A stretch of 64,000 nt of DNA from Singulisphaera sp. GP187 (GTDB lineage Bacteria > Planctomycetota > Phycisphaerae > Phycisphaerales > SM1A02): NCBI GenBank assembly GCA_945871915.1, contig CAMBXO010000004.1, forward strand, positions 124,001 to 188,000, written 5' to 3'. Positions 43,920 through 53,183 of the stretch are shown in pieces. The stretch's first letter is position 1, and the number at the start of each line of letters is the position of its first letter. The translations under genes and the position numbers were made by a program. The notes under the pieces are model-generated. The model was not told where the DNA came from, did not search any database, and saw only the letters and a list, made by a program, of their open reading frames with translations.

Positions 43920-45263
43920 ATGCACACTCCTCCTCAATCTTCGATGTCTTCCGCAGACATGATCTCTGCGTGCACCAAACACAGTCTCTTTTCGTGGAGC
44001 GCCACCGGCAAAGTTGACCCATTGCCGATCCACCGCGCCGAGGGAATTTATCTCTACGGACCCGAGGGACAGCGATGGCTTGACTGGAACAGTCAATTGA
44101 TGAGCGTCAACATTGGCCATGGCCACCCCAAAGTGATCAAGGCCATTCAAGATCAAGCCGCCCAATTGGCCTACGCCTACCCCGGCATGGCCACAGAGAT
44201 TCGAGCCAAACTCTCGCTGCGGCTAGCCGAATTGGTGCCGGGTGATCTGAACACTTTCTTCTACACACTTGGCGGCGCCGAGGCAAATGAAAATGCGATC
44301 AAGGCTGCGAGACTTTTCACAGGCCGCAACAAAATTTTGGTGCGGTACCGCAGTTACCACGGCGCGACGCATGGTGCGATTTCTCTCACAGGCGATCCTC
44401 GCCGCTGGCCCACCGAGCCGGGCATGCCGGGTGTGGTGCGCGTCATGGATCCCAAACCGTACGACTACAGTTTCGGCAACACCGACGAAGACATTGTTCG
44501 CAACAATCTCACCTATCTGGAAGAAGTGATTCAGTACGAGGGGCCCAAGAACATCGCCGCTATGTTCATTGAAACGGTGACCGGCACCAACGGAATCCTT
44601 CCTCCGCCAAAGGGCTACCTGAAGGGGCTGAAGTCGCTGCTTGAAAAGCATGGAATTTTGCTGGTGACGGATGAGGTCATGTGCGGATGGGGTCGCACCG
44701 GCAAATTGTTCGCGTTTCAACATGGCGACATCGTGCCTGATATTTGCACCATGGCGAAGGGATTGACCAGCAGTTACTTGCCGCTCGGCGTGATGGCGGT
44801 GAGCGATCGCATTGCCAACCACTTTCGTGAAAATGTTTTCTGGGGTGGCCTCACCTATAACGCGCACCCGCTTTGCCTCGCCTGCGCGCTGGCCGCCGTG
44901 AATGTGCTGGTGGATGAGGGCATGGTGGAGAACGCTGCTCGCATGGGAACGGTGATGCGTGGACACATGGAGCGACTGGCCACGAAGCATCGTTGCATTA
45001 AAGAACACCGAAACATCGGGCTGTTTGGAACGATTGAACTGTGTAAAAACTCCAAAGGTGATCGCTTGGTGCCCTACGCCGGATCGCATCCGGTCATGGC
45101 ACACCTTGGAAAGTTTTTCAAGGACAACGGACTCTTTACCGTGCTGCAATGGAGCACGGTGATGTGCAATCCGCCACTGTGTATCAACGAGTCGCAGATG
45201 GCCGAGGGCTTTGGAATTATCGACCGCGGGCTTGATCTTGTGGACGCGGTGTTTGAGGGCTAG
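43920..45263 (+). CDS. Class III aminotransferase, likely beta-alanine/3-aminoisobutyrate transaminase
   Basis: 447 residues from the ATG at 43920 (the frame is open from 43842). A fold-type I PLP aminotransferase with TLGGAEANENAIKAARLFTGR, YRSYHGATHGA, VTDEVMCGWGRTGK and the PLP lysine in CTMAKGLTSSYLPLG. The WGGLTYNAHPL motif and length match omega-amino-acid:pyruvate transaminases including taurine-pyruvate enzymes. I infer a role in turning beta-alanine into malonate semialdehyde because the rest of the route lies just upstream and the transporter just downstream. The 3' end overlaps the NCS1 transporter gene by 47 bases (convergent). Substrate is not provable from sequence. Confidence 0.85.
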   Translation: MHTPPQSSMSSADMISACTKHSLFSWSATGKVDPLPIHRAEGIYLYGPEGQRWLDWNSQLMSVNIGHGHPKVIKAIQDQAAQLAYAYPGMATEIRAKLSLRLAELVPGDLNTFFYTLGGAEANENAIKAARLFTGRNKILVRYRSYHGATHGAISLTGDPRRWPTEPGMPGVVRVMDPKPYDYSFGNTDEDIVRNNLTYLEEVIQYEGPKNIAAMFIETVTGTNGILPPPKGYLKGLKSLLEKHGILLVTDEVMCGWGRTGKLFAFQHGDIVPDICTMAKGLTSSYLPLGVMAVSDRIANHFRENVFWGGLTYNAHPLCLACALAAVNVLVDEGMVENAARMGTVMRGHMERLATKHRCIKEHRNIGLFGTIELCKNSKGDRLVPYAGSHPVMAHLGKFFKDNGLFTVLQWSTVMCNPPLCINESQMAEGFGIIDRGLDLVDAVFEG

Positions 45264-46818
45264 GAGAATTGGACACCATTCCAAACTGACTGCCTCGCAT
45301 TCCTTGTCGATACACCACCGCCGCGACCGCGAATCCGATGAACCATGAGTAGGGATAGATCGCGTCCCACATGTCGGGTCCGCCTGAAACCACTTTGACA
45401 CTCCGCAGGAATCCAATCACATTGGGCGCCACACCTGCGCACAGCGCAAACAGAGCGACCGCGTTGACTCCCGCGTAACGACCGTTGGTGCGGTACAGGT
45501 CGGGCACATCCAATTGGCGGTGCCGAATCATCCAGTAGTCCACAATCATGATGCCAGCAATCGGGCCAAGCAGTGCGCTATACCCCACCAACCATGTAAA
45601 GATGTATGCATCTGCACTGGCGAGCAATTTCCAGGGCATGATCAGAATTCCCAACACGCCCGTGATCACACCGCCGGTCTTGAAACTGATGAGTCGCGGC
45701 GCGCAGTTGGCAAAGTCGTTGGCTGGGCTAATCACATTGGCTGCAATGTTGGTGCTGATCGTTGCTACAGCCACGCCAAAAAGGCTGAGAACCGCAACCA
45801 GAAGGCGCGATGACTCGCTCGCTAAGAGCGGCACATCCATCCCCGGTGGCGGCGTGCTGCTGGTGATATGTGCAAGCACCACAACTGGATCCCACAGAGT
45901 TTTTGGATCGACTCCCTTGAGAAGTGCCGAAGCCGCACTGGTAATGACCACAGCCATGGCACTAAACGCGATCATGGTGGCAGGTAGTCCGAGCGTTTGC
46001 CCCAACATTTGTTCCCGCTGACCTCGGCCAAAGCGTGTGAAGTCGGGAATGTTCAAACTAAGCGTGGCCCAAAATCCAATCATGCCTGTCAGGCTTGGCA
46101 CAAACACTTTCCAAAAGTCTGCATTGGTTGCAAACGACGAGGGCTGATCGAACATGGTCCCCAGTCCGCCTGCTCGCGACACCATCCAACCCAGCAGCCA
46201 CAGACCCATCAACAAGATCAACGGTGCCGACCAGTTCTCAAACACGCGCACGGCATTCATGCCGAACAGAATGATGCCGATGTTGATCACCCAAAAGATG
46301 CTGAAAGTGATCGCGCTGGGAATACTAAGACCCATGATGATGGCGCCGCCGCCAAAGTGATCAAACGCGGGCCACGCCGCAACAAGAAATGTGCGAACGG
46401 CTTCGCCACCGATATAGGTTTGAATTCCAAACCATCCACACGCCACAATGGCTCGCAGAATGGCCGGAACATTGGCACCTACGGTTCCAAAACTGCTGCG
46501 TGCAAGCACCGGAAACGGGATTCCATACTTGGTGCCCGGATGCGCGTTGAGCAAAATGGGAACAAGCACAATCAGGTTTCCAAGTCCGATCGTGAGCAAT
46601 GCCTGCCACCAATTCATTCCAACTGCAATCAATCCACCCGCAAGCAGATAGGTGGGAATGCAATGGGCCATGGCAATCCACAGCGCTGCAAAGTTATACG
46701 TGGTCCACGTGCGGCGGCCTGTGGGGGTGGGCGCAAGATCGCCATTGAACAATGGACTGGTGGCAATATCGGCAGGGAGTTCCGCCAAGGCTTCGCGCGT
46801 AAGGGCTGGATCGTGCAT
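45217..46818 (-). CDS. NCS1-family nucleobase/hydantoin:cation symporter
   Basis: 533 residues and about 12 transmembrane helices of the LeuT-like NCS1 family (cytosine, uracil, allantoin and hydantoin carriers such as Mhp1). The start MHDPALTREALAELPADI...RTWTTYNFAALWIAMAHCIPTYLLA is the family hallmark, and CGWFGIQTYIGG corresponds to the substrate-site helix with Trp and Gln. Together with the adjacent catabolic genes it is probably the uptake permease for uracil, thymine or dihydropyrimidines. It is convergent with the aminotransferase gene, so it would have its own promoter near 46820-46910. Confidence 0.9.
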   Translation of the reverse strand: MHDPALTREALAELPADIATSPLFNGDLAPTPTGRRTWTTYNFAALWIAMAHCIPTYLLAGGLIAVGMNWWQALLTIGLGNLIVLVPILLNAHPGTKYGIPFPVLARSSFGTVGANVPAILRAIVACGWFGIQTYIGGEAVRTFLVAAWPAFDHFGGGAIIMGLSIPSAITFSIFWVINIGIILFGMNAVRVFENWSAPLILLMGLWLLGWMVSRAGGLGTMFDQPSSFATNADFWKVFVPSLTGMIGFWATLSLNIPDFTRFGRGQREQMLGQTLGLPATMIAFSAMAVVITSAASALLKGVDPKTLWDPVVVLAHITSSTPPPGMDVPLLASESSRLLVAVLSLFGVAVATISTNIAANVISPANDFANCAPRLISFKTGGVITGVLGILIMPWKLLASADAYIFTWLVGYSALLGPIAGIMIVDYWMIRHRQLDVPDLYRTNGRYAGVNAVALFALCAGVAPNVIGFLRSVKVVSGGPDMWDAIYPYSWFIGFAVAAVVYRQGMRGSQFGMVSNSPSPQTPRPQDQARGR

Positions 46819-46911
46819 CGGTGAAAGTTACGCTGCCGCCGCTCGAAATATTGGCGCGTCACCGCTGACACCGGACATAATTTCGATCGACCCCGGCGGT
46901 ACGCTTCGACT

Positions 46912-48384
46912 GTGCTTCCACGAATCAATCCTTGCCTACGGCGGATGGTCGTTGCAGCCTTGTTCGGAATCACCACCCGTGCAGGTGCGCAGACGCAGGT
47001 GGGTCCAACCCTGCAGCGCGCAGGTGTCGTCAAGGAATACATGCTTCCCGACAAGAGCGGATTGATGCCGCCAGTTTTTTACGAACCCTGGGACAGCATG
47101 GACGGATTTCGTCGCGCCCAGTTTGGTGCCGACATCCTGAGTCCTCGCACCTTTCTGCCACTACTTGAGCCTCGGCCGGTGGAGAGCGATCTTGACTTGT
47201 CCCACTCAATTGACGCCCCCTTTGACTTTGCTCCAAGTAGTCCTTCGTTTCCTGATCCATTGGAGTTACCGCTTCGACCGCTGCGAGCCGCGTCCGCACA
47301 GTTGTACGAGCGTTGCAGCACGCTGGCCAACATCTATTACACGCTCGCGCTGCAAAGCGTTTCGCGCACCCTGCCCGGACAGGGCAATCTTGCCGGTATC
47401 GGGCGGCTTGATGTCAACTTTCTTACCGTGCTTGCAGACACACCGGGCCTTGGAACGAGTGCCATCCAAATTCTTTTTCGGCAAGGCAATGTGATCGGGC
47501 AGCCCAGCAGTTGGACACCACAGGGCGCAAGCGGAACATTCTTCAACATGAACGCGCTGGATATGGGCAACATGAGCACGCTGAATATTTTGTCTTTCCA
47601 GCAGGGGTTCGCGGACAATCGCTTGGTGCTCAACATTGGAAAGATGCACCCCAACCAGTATTTCATGCTGAATTTTTACGCCAACGATGAATCGAGACAG
47701 TTCATGAATCTGTCCTTTGACGGCAACAGTGTCTTTATGCCGGCTCAGGCCACCTACTCGCCTGGTTTCGTGATGCAGTCCGTTCCCGTGGAAGACATGT
47801 ATGTGAACGCCGCCATCTTCGACATCGCTGACTATCCCGGCAATTCATTTCAGAACATTGGCGAAGGGTTGTATTGGGCTGGTGTCGAGGTGGGCTGGAC
47901 ACCCAACTGGCTTGGAACTTTTTCGCGCTACAACATGACCTTTGCCACCACCAATGCGGGCACGGAGTCGTACGACGGATACTGGAATGTCACCGGAATC
48001 AAGCAGACAAATTCCATGATCGGCTTCCTTGCACAGCAGCAATTCGGGGATTGGCTTGGCGCGTTTGTTGAGTATGGCCTTGGTCAAAGCACCGGCGCGG
48101 TGGCGCAGCAGGAATTGAGCGTGGGCCTTTCGATTGTTCGACCCTTTGGTCGCCCCGATGATGACTTTGGGATCGCGTATGCGTGGACCAAACCCAATCA
48201 GGTGTATGGCGATCTGCCAGTTGGCAGCGACCCGCCGAGCGCGGCGATTCTGGAAACTTTTTATCGCTGGCAGATCACCAACAGCATGCAGTTGTCGCCC
48301 GATTTACAGATTTCATTCGACCCTGCAAGTGGGGACGGCAGCCCGGTGGTGTCGTTGGCTCTACGACTGCGAACGCAATTCTGA
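46912..48384 (+). CDS. OprB-like carbohydrate-selective porin
   Basis: 490 residues starting at GTG 46912 (an ATG at 46945 is also possible). Signal peptide MVVAALFGITTRAGAQ, then a ~100-residue Pro-rich N-terminal region and a beta-barrel with FLTVLADTPGLG, GNVIGQPSSW, LDMGNMSTLNILSFQQGF and LVLNIGKMHPN. These are the OprB pattern (glucose- or sugar-selective porins). It ends in an aromatic residue (LALRLRTQF), as outer-membrane barrels do. It lies between two minus-strand blocks and is probably monocistronic. Confidence 0.85.
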   Translation: MLPRINPCLRRMVVAALFGITTRAGAQTQVGPTLQRAGVVKEYMLPDKSGLMPPVFYEPWDSMDGFRRAQFGADILSPRTFLPLLEPRPVESDLDLSHSIDAPFDFAPSSPSFPDPLELPLRPLRAASAQLYERCSTLANIYYTLALQSVSRTLPGQGNLAGIGRLDVNFLTVLADTPGLGTSAIQILFRQGNVIGQPSSWTPQGASGTFFNMNALDMGNMSTLNILSFQQGFADNRLVLNIGKMHPNQYFMLNFYANDESRQFMNLSFDGNSVFMPAQATYSPGFVMQSVPVEDMYVNAAIFDIADYPGNSFQNIGEGLYWAGVEVGWTPNWLGTFSRYNMTFATTNAGTESYDGYWNVTGIKQTNSMIGFLAQQQFGDWLGAFVEYGLGQSTGAVAQQELSVGLSIVRPFGRPDDDFGIAYAWTKPNQVYGDLPVGSDPPSAAILETFYRWQITNSMQLSPDLQISFDPASGDGSPVVSLALRLRTQF

Positions 48385-48392
48385 GTTTCCGA

Positions 48393-48998
48393 TTACGAGG
48401 GGTCTTCGTCTTCCTTGCCGAGTTCTCGGAAACGAAAGTTCTCCATGCCGACCATGCCGCCAGCCATCAAGCCCTTCTCGGCAGCGACATACAACGCGAT
48501 ACCGTCCTGAAATGGTGCGACACCGGTTGCGGCCTCATCGCCCGCAACTGCCATGCCTTCGGCCTTGCCTGTGAGCAAGCCCTTCTGAAATTGCTTTAGC
48601 ACATCAACATTTGCAAAGACCAGAAGCATTTTCTTTCCCTGCCCACCGAGTTGAAGGCCAAGATTGAAATTGTTCACCGCGGCCCAACCGAGTTGCTTGC
48701 CTTTGGCGTTAAAGACGGCTCCGCGCCCAAAACTGCCACCGGTAAAGATGATGCCCCACTGCCCCGTGCCGGGAAACACTGCGTAGCCCGCAGAATCCTG
48801 AATTTGTTTGCGCAGGTCTGGGATTTGCGTTTCAAAGAACTTCAAACCGTCCTTTGCCTCCACAACAAAACTCGCACGATCATCCGTGGATGGGGCGACA
48901 TTACATGCGGTGAGTTGCGAGAGCGAAACTGAAAGGGCGATCAGGAGGACGCGGTATCTCAATTTGAAAGTTCCTTTCACAAGTTCGCTCAGTGACAT
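48393..48998 (-). CDS. SYLF/Ysc84-like lipoprotein
   Basis: About 201 residues. The lipobox is SQLTAC, so it is probably an anchored lipoprotein. The rest matches SYLF domain proteins (DSAGYAVFPGTGQWGIIFTGGSFGRGAVF, GWAAVNNFNLGLQLGGQG, LLVFANVDVLKQFQKG, GLMAGGMVGME), which bind lipid in bacteria and phosphoinositides in eukaryotic Ysc84. Start is uncertain: ATG at 48998 gives a 16-residue polar lead, while a TTG at 48962 with AAAGGA nine bases upstream gives the tidy signal MRYRVLLIALSVSLS. Both give the same mature protein. Confidence 0.85.
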   Translation of the reverse strand: MSLSELVKGTFKLRYRVLLIALSVSLSQLTACNVAPSTDDRASFVVEAKDGLKFFETQIPDLRKQIQDSAGYAVFPGTGQWGIIFTGGSFGRGAVFNAKGKQLGWAAVNNFNLGLQLGGQGKKMLLVFANVDVLKQFQKGLLTGKAEGMAVAGDEAATGVAPFQDGIALYVAAEKGLMAGGMVGMENFRFRELGKEDEDPS

Positions 48999-49019
48999 CT
49001 CGCGGGATCCTATCGGCAA

Positions 49020-50852
49020 TCAGGCAAAGAGACCGACCGCCGCATTCCATTCAGCAAGCACGGCGCGACGCGTGAGGTCATCTTCTGGAAGGTGGAACGG
49101 TCGCCCCCGAGCGTCGAGCAAGAGTCCAATCGCGCCGCCACGCACGGTCCGAGTGACTGGTTTCCCTGGCCCCTCGCCCACATCGATGCTTCGCTCCGGT
49201 TTGACCTCCACGCGAGCGGTGCAATCACTGCCGAGTGCCACGCGAAGAATGGTTCCACCATTCACGACACCCGAGGCGTTGGCGGCGTTTCCACTTACCA
49301 CAGTCATGTTCCATGCGAAACACGGCTTGCCGCGCTTGCCTTCACCCTTGGCACTGACCGCCGTCCCAAGTACCACAAGGCAATCTTTTTCGAACACTTC
49401 CATCGCGGCCTGTTTGTGAACGCTGGCCAGCACGCCGAGGTGCGGCATCATGAAAATGCTGTCCTTGGCCAGTTCGGTAAATCCTTCGGGTTCAAAACTG
49501 TCCAGCAGCATGAGCGCGGTCTGTTCCATTCGAGGCGCATGGCTGAGCACGCCACCCGAGGCCACCAGCAAGTCCATGCGCATGCGATCAACCACACTTG
49601 CACCACTCTCTTGCTGCAGGAAAGCGTCGCCCACCGTGCGCTGTTGCTGCACCCCCTTGAGCGTTGTTGCAAAACTGCGATGTTGCTCAAATGCAAGTCG
49701 CAGCGCCTCGCGCGCCACCGCTTGCTCGAACACCAAGGCCTCATGCGTCTGAGGAATGGTGGTCGGTCGAATCATTTTGTTCTTCACCCGATTGCGAAGT
49801 TCACGCTCATCCATTTCGAGATACACCCATCGCAGCACATTTTTCATGCCAGCCTCGGCGCACACATTGCTGATGCTGTAACTCATCCCAAGATTGGCGC
49901 TGACCGTGCGATTGAACACTCCGCCGTACACACTGAACACATCCGTGGTGGCTCCGCCGATATCCACACACACAGCATTGATTCCGCGTCGCCGAGCAAT
50001 CTCTTGAAGAATGTCGCCCACCGCACCAGGTGTCGGCATGATGGGCGCATCGGTCCATTCAATCAGTCGGTCATAGCCGGGAGCATGCGCCATGACATGT
50101 TCCAGAAACACATCGTGAATCCGCTCCCGTGCCGGGCCAAGGTTTTCTCGCTCCAATGTGGGGCGAAGATTGTCCACCACGCTTAAGTCGAACGCCGGGC
50201 CAGCAAAGACACTGCTGACTGCGTTCGCGGCGTCCTTGTTGCCGGCAAAAATCACCGGCAATCGATAGGCGCCACCAAACCGAGGTCGCGGCTTGGCGGG
50301 CGCAATCAGTTCGGCAATCTCAACCACCTTGCGCTGATCGCCTCCGTCGGTTCCACCGCTGACAAGCACCATGTCTGGACGCAATTCGCGAATGCGCTGA
50401 ATTTGCTCATGCGGCTTGCGGCGATCATTTCCGGCGATCGTGTCCATCACGATGGCGCCGGCACCCAGCGCCGCGCGTTTGGCACTTTCGGCTGTCATCT
50501 CTCGCACCACTCCAGCCACCATCATTTGAAGTCCGCCGCCCGCGCTACTGGTGCTGACATACATGTCACACCCATCCGGATCATCTGTTGAGGTTCGACG
50601 AAGAATGGTTCCGTCGGCTCGCACCAACTTACGACCGCTGAGTTCCTGTAATTCCGTCACTGAATTGGTGACGCCCAGCGTGACATCGGCCAGCGGTTCT
50701 TCGACCGTGGTTGGCGCTTCGCCACGATGTGTCTGACGAAAGGCGCCATCCCGCTTCTCAATCAAAATGGCTTTGGTTGTGGTGCTTCCGCAATCGGTCG
50801 CGACCACGATTTCAATTCGAGTTGGATCAACGGATGACGATGCGGCACACAC
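49020..50852 (-). CDS. GlmL/MutL-family (glutamate mutase accessory) ASKHA ATPase
   Basis: 610 residues starting at GTG 50852. The family is recognised by ATDCGSTTTKAILIE (phosphate-1 motif), STSSAGGGLQMMVAGVV, VLVSGGTDGGDQRK, VIFAGNKDAA, VCVDIGGATTDVFSVYGG and DLLVASGGVLSHAPRMEQTALMLLDSFEPEGFTELAKDSIFMMPHLG. These proteins accompany adenosylcobalamin-dependent glutamate mutase and probably act as repair or chaperone ATPases. No mutase or B12 gene is nearby. It is followed on the same strand by the SYLF lipoprotein gene. Confidence 0.88.
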   Translation of the reverse strand: MCAASSSVDPTRIEIVVATDCGSTTTKAILIEKRDGAFRQTHRGEAPTTVEEPLADVTLGVTNSVTELQELSGRKLVRADGTILRRTSTDDPDGCDMYVSTSSAGGGLQMMVAGVVREMTAESAKRAALGAGAIVMDTIAGNDRRKPHEQIQRIRELRPDMVLVSGGTDGGDQRKVVEIAELIAPAKPRPRFGGAYRLPVIFAGNKDAANAVSSVFAGPAFDLSVVDNLRPTLERENLGPARERIHDVFLEHVMAHAPGYDRLIEWTDAPIMPTPGAVGDILQEIARRRGINAVCVDIGGATTDVFSVYGGVFNRTVSANLGMSYSISNVCAEAGMKNVLRWVYLEMDERELRNRVKNKMIRPTTIPQTHEALVFEQAVAREALRLAFEQHRSFATTLKGVQQQRTVGDAFLQQESGASVVDRMRMDLLVASGGVLSHAPRMEQTALMLLDSFEPEGFTELAKDSIFMMPHLGVLASVHKQAAMEVFEKDCLVVLGTAVSAKGEGKRGKPCFAWNMTVVSGNAANASGVVNGGTILRVALGSDCTARVEVKPERSIDVGEGPGKPVTRTVRGGAIGLLLDARGRPFHLPEDDLTRRAVLAEWNAAVGLFA

Positions 50853-50888
50853 ACTCAGAGCATACGCATGCCTGAAAAGCGTGACACG

Positions 50889-51254
50889 CTACGGTTGCGT
50901 TGGAGGTTGCGCCGCACTCTGAAGTTCTTCAAGTCTTTGCACCATCCACGGAATCGCCCCTCGCTTTTCCATGTAACGAGCCAGCCCCTCCCATGCATCG
51001 GGCTCCATCACCACTCCTACGAAGGGCGTGAGTGTGTGCATGCTTTGCCCCGTGATCGCACCAAGTGGTTTCCAACTCTCCAAAAACAGAATGGCCGGTC
51101 CCGCCATCTCGCGCTTCACAATTCGTTCAAGAATGTGCTCGATGCGTTGTCGCTCCGCAGTGTGCGGCGCCACCGCCCCATCGGCTTCAACGGCAAATGC
51201 GTGGCGCATGTTGGCGAGCCACCCGCGTGTTGCACGATCGTTGCCTTTGGTCAC
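50889..51254 (-). CDS. Small hypothetical protein, 121 aa
   Basis: Not recognised. I place the start at GTG 51254, one base after the stop of the upstream gene, giving MTKGNDRATRGWLANMRHAFAVE. The frame is open further upstream into the neighbouring gene but has no coding character there. The body has an amphipathic helix (AERQRIEHILERIVKREMAGPAILFLE) and a GITGQSMHTLTPFV-like loop. It ends with a Gln/Pro tail. Soluble, without signal. It is probably coupled to the preceding membrane protein gene by the near-zero spacing. Confidence 0.55.
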   Translation of the reverse strand: MTKGNDRATRGWLANMRHAFAVEADGAVAPHTAERQRIEHILERIVKREMAGPAILFLESWKPLGAITGQSMHTLTPFVGVVMEPDAWEGLARYMEKRGAIPWMVQRLEELQSAAQPPTQP

Positions 51255-51255
51255 T

Positions 51256-51759
51256 CTACGACCCGTGTTGCCGAAGGAATGAATCGACTGCACGCCGCCG
51301 GACCTCGGCCGAAGCGGGGTCGAATCCCAAAAGAATTTCCACGCCGCAAACACCGCCAATGCGAGAAAGCCTTCTGCCTGATCCATCGCGCGAGGCTCGA
51401 AGAAGTCCACGAGTTTCTTGCCACATGACGCCATGCACATCATTCCATCGCAGCATGCGTACCCGCAGCGGTTCGTGAACCGTTAGGCCATCTGCGTTCA
51501 ACACATAGTCCGTCGGAAGGAGAAAGCGTTGCAAGGAAATCACAAGGGCAAGCCCCGCGACTCCACCAATCCAACTGTCGTTCATAACGCTTCCAACCAT
51601 CCACCCGAGAGACACCATGGCAAGCACTGCAAACACCGTTCGAGACGGTCGTTCACGCGCCGGCCACACCGTCCAGGCGAACGCCTGCTGCGGAACCTCG
51701 CGTTCAATGGACGCGACGACTCCTTGGCGAATGAATTCCACGGGAGCAAGCGTGGTCAT
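51256..51759 (-). CDS. Small membrane protein with possible PH-like domain
   Basis: 167 residues from the ATG at 51759. After ~45 polar residues come two adjacent transmembrane helices (RTVFAVLAMVSLGWMVGSVM and GGVAGLALVISLQRFLLP). A C-terminal ~90-residue domain with YVLNADGLTVHEPLRVRMLRWNDVHGV is reminiscent of bacterial PH-like membrane proteins. The rest has several Arg-Arg pairs. It is divergent from kynureninase, with 82 bases between the starts. No function assigned. Confidence 0.6.
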   Translation of the reverse strand: MTTLAPVEFIRQGVVASIEREVPQQAFAWTVWPARERPSRTVFAVLAMVSLGWMVGSVMNDSWIGGVAGLALVISLQRFLLPTDYVLNADGLTVHEPLRVRMLRWNDVHGVMWQETRGLLRASRDGSGRRLSRIGGVCGVEILLGFDPASAEVRRRAVDSFLRQHGS

Positions 51760-51841
51760 GAATCGCAGAATAGCCGGATCAAGCCGATTTTCGAAACAAA
51801 ATCTTTCTAGTATGCGCTGCATGAGCGGCTTTCCGACCACC

Positions 51842-53131
51842 ATGGCTCTTTCGTTTCGAGATTTCTCGGCCGAAAAGGCGTGTGCCGAGCATCTGGATTC
51901 CATCGACCCACTCTCGCGATTTCGGGATCGATTTGAATTGCCGCGCGATGCAAGCGGAAACCCGGTGACTTATTTGGTTGGAAACTCGCTCGGACCCATG
52001 CCCAAAGCCGCCCGCGCGTTGGTGATGCAGGAATTGGACGCATGGGGCGGCATGGCCAGCGAAGCACGATTTCGAGGTGCGCGACCGTGGTACCGCTATC
52101 ACGAAATGTTTCGTGAGCCGCTGGCTCGATTGGTTGGGGCGCAGCCTGACGAGATTGTTGCCATGAATGGCCTGACCGTGAATCTGCATTTGCTGTTGGC
52201 AAGTTTCTGGAGACCGCAGGGTCAACGCTCGCGCATTCTTATGGAGTCTGGGGCTTTCCCAAGCGACACCTATGCCATTGAGAGTCATGTGCGCGTGCGC
52301 AGTCACGACCCAGCCACCGAGGTTGTGAAGGTGTCGCCGCAGACTGGTGAGGCGTGCTTCACCACTTCGGATTTTGTGGACGCGATCGAGCGTGAAGGCG
52401 ATCGGCTTGCGTTGGTTCTTGTTGGTGGTGTGAATTATTTTTCGGGACAAGTTCTCGATATGGCGGCAATCACTGCCGCGGCGCACAAGGTTGGCGCACT
52501 GTGTGGCTTTGACCTTGCACACGCTGTCGGCAATGTGCCGATGCAACTGCATGACTGGAACTGCGACTTTGCAGCGTGGTGCAGTTACAAATATCTCAAC
52601 GCGGGATCCGGGAGTGTTGCCGGATGCTTTGTTCATAGTCGACACGCCAATGATTTGCAGCGGCCACGCTTGTGTGGCTGGTGGGGAAGCGATCCGCAGG
52701 AGCGTCTTCGCATGCTTGATGCGTTTGTACCCGCACTGGGTGCTGATGGCTGGCAAGTCACCAATCCACCAATTCTCTCAAGCGCGCCATTGAAGGCGAG
52801 CTTGGATCTTTTTGATGAGGCCACGCTGCCGATGCTGCGGCAGAAGAGCAAGGCCCTCACTGGCTATCTGGAATTCATGTTGCGGAATGCTGCGCCGAAA
52901 GGCTGTTCCGTCATCACGCCTGTTGGTTCCAATGAACGCGGTTGCCAGTTGTCCATTCGTATTGGCGGAGATGCTCGCGCCGCATCGCACGCACTCCACG
53001 ACCTCGGATTCTGGTGTGACTTTCGCGAGCCAGATGTGGTGCGAGCGAGCCCGACACCTTTCTTCAATACCTTCTCCGAGGTTCATTCGTTTGCACATGC
53101 ACTGGCAAGCATTGTGCGAACAGGTTCGTGA
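51842..53131 (+). CDS. kynU: Kynureninase
   Basis: 429 residues. A PLP enzyme cleaving kynurenine to anthranilate and alanine. The N-terminus (DFSAEKACAEHLDSIDPLSRFRDRFELP) is followed by YLVGNSLGPMPKAAR, the classic kynureninase signature. The PLP lysine lies in AAWCSYKYLNAGSG, and GFDLAHAVGN carries the PLP-ring Asp. I chose the ATG at 51842 to fit family starts; upstream ATGs at 51812 and 51821 are in frame. No other tryptophan-degradation gene is in the window. Confidence 0.94.
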   Translation: MALSFRDFSAEKACAEHLDSIDPLSRFRDRFELPRDASGNPVTYLVGNSLGPMPKAARALVMQELDAWGGMASEARFRGARPWYRYHEMFREPLARLVGAQPDEIVAMNGLTVNLHLLLASFWRPQGQRSRILMESGAFPSDTYAIESHVRVRSHDPATEVVKVSPQTGEACFTTSDFVDAIEREGDRLALVLVGGVNYFSGQVLDMAAITAAAHKVGALCGFDLAHAVGNVPMQLHDWNCDFAAWCSYKYLNAGSGSVAGCFVHSRHANDLQRPRLCGWWGSDPQERLRMLDAFVPALGADGWQVTNPPILSSAPLKASLDLFDEATLPMLRQKSKALTGYLEFMLRNAAPKGCSVITPVGSNERGCQLSIRIGGDARAASHALHDLGFWCDFREPDVVRASPTPFFNTFSEVHSFAHALASIVRTGS

Positions 53132-53183
53132 GTTCTCACAACGCTCTCAGGCTTGCCTGCGGACCGTTCGTGACCGTTTCGGT

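Noticed and set aside
44223-45416. A 397-codon open frame antisense to the class III aminotransferase
   Set aside because: The opposite frame contains all PLP-enzyme motifs; this one is rich in His/Arg/Gln as expected of a shadow frame.
49092-50186. A 364-codon frame antisense to the GlmL-like gene
   Set aside because: His-rich shadow product without motifs; the minus-strand gene is clearly real.
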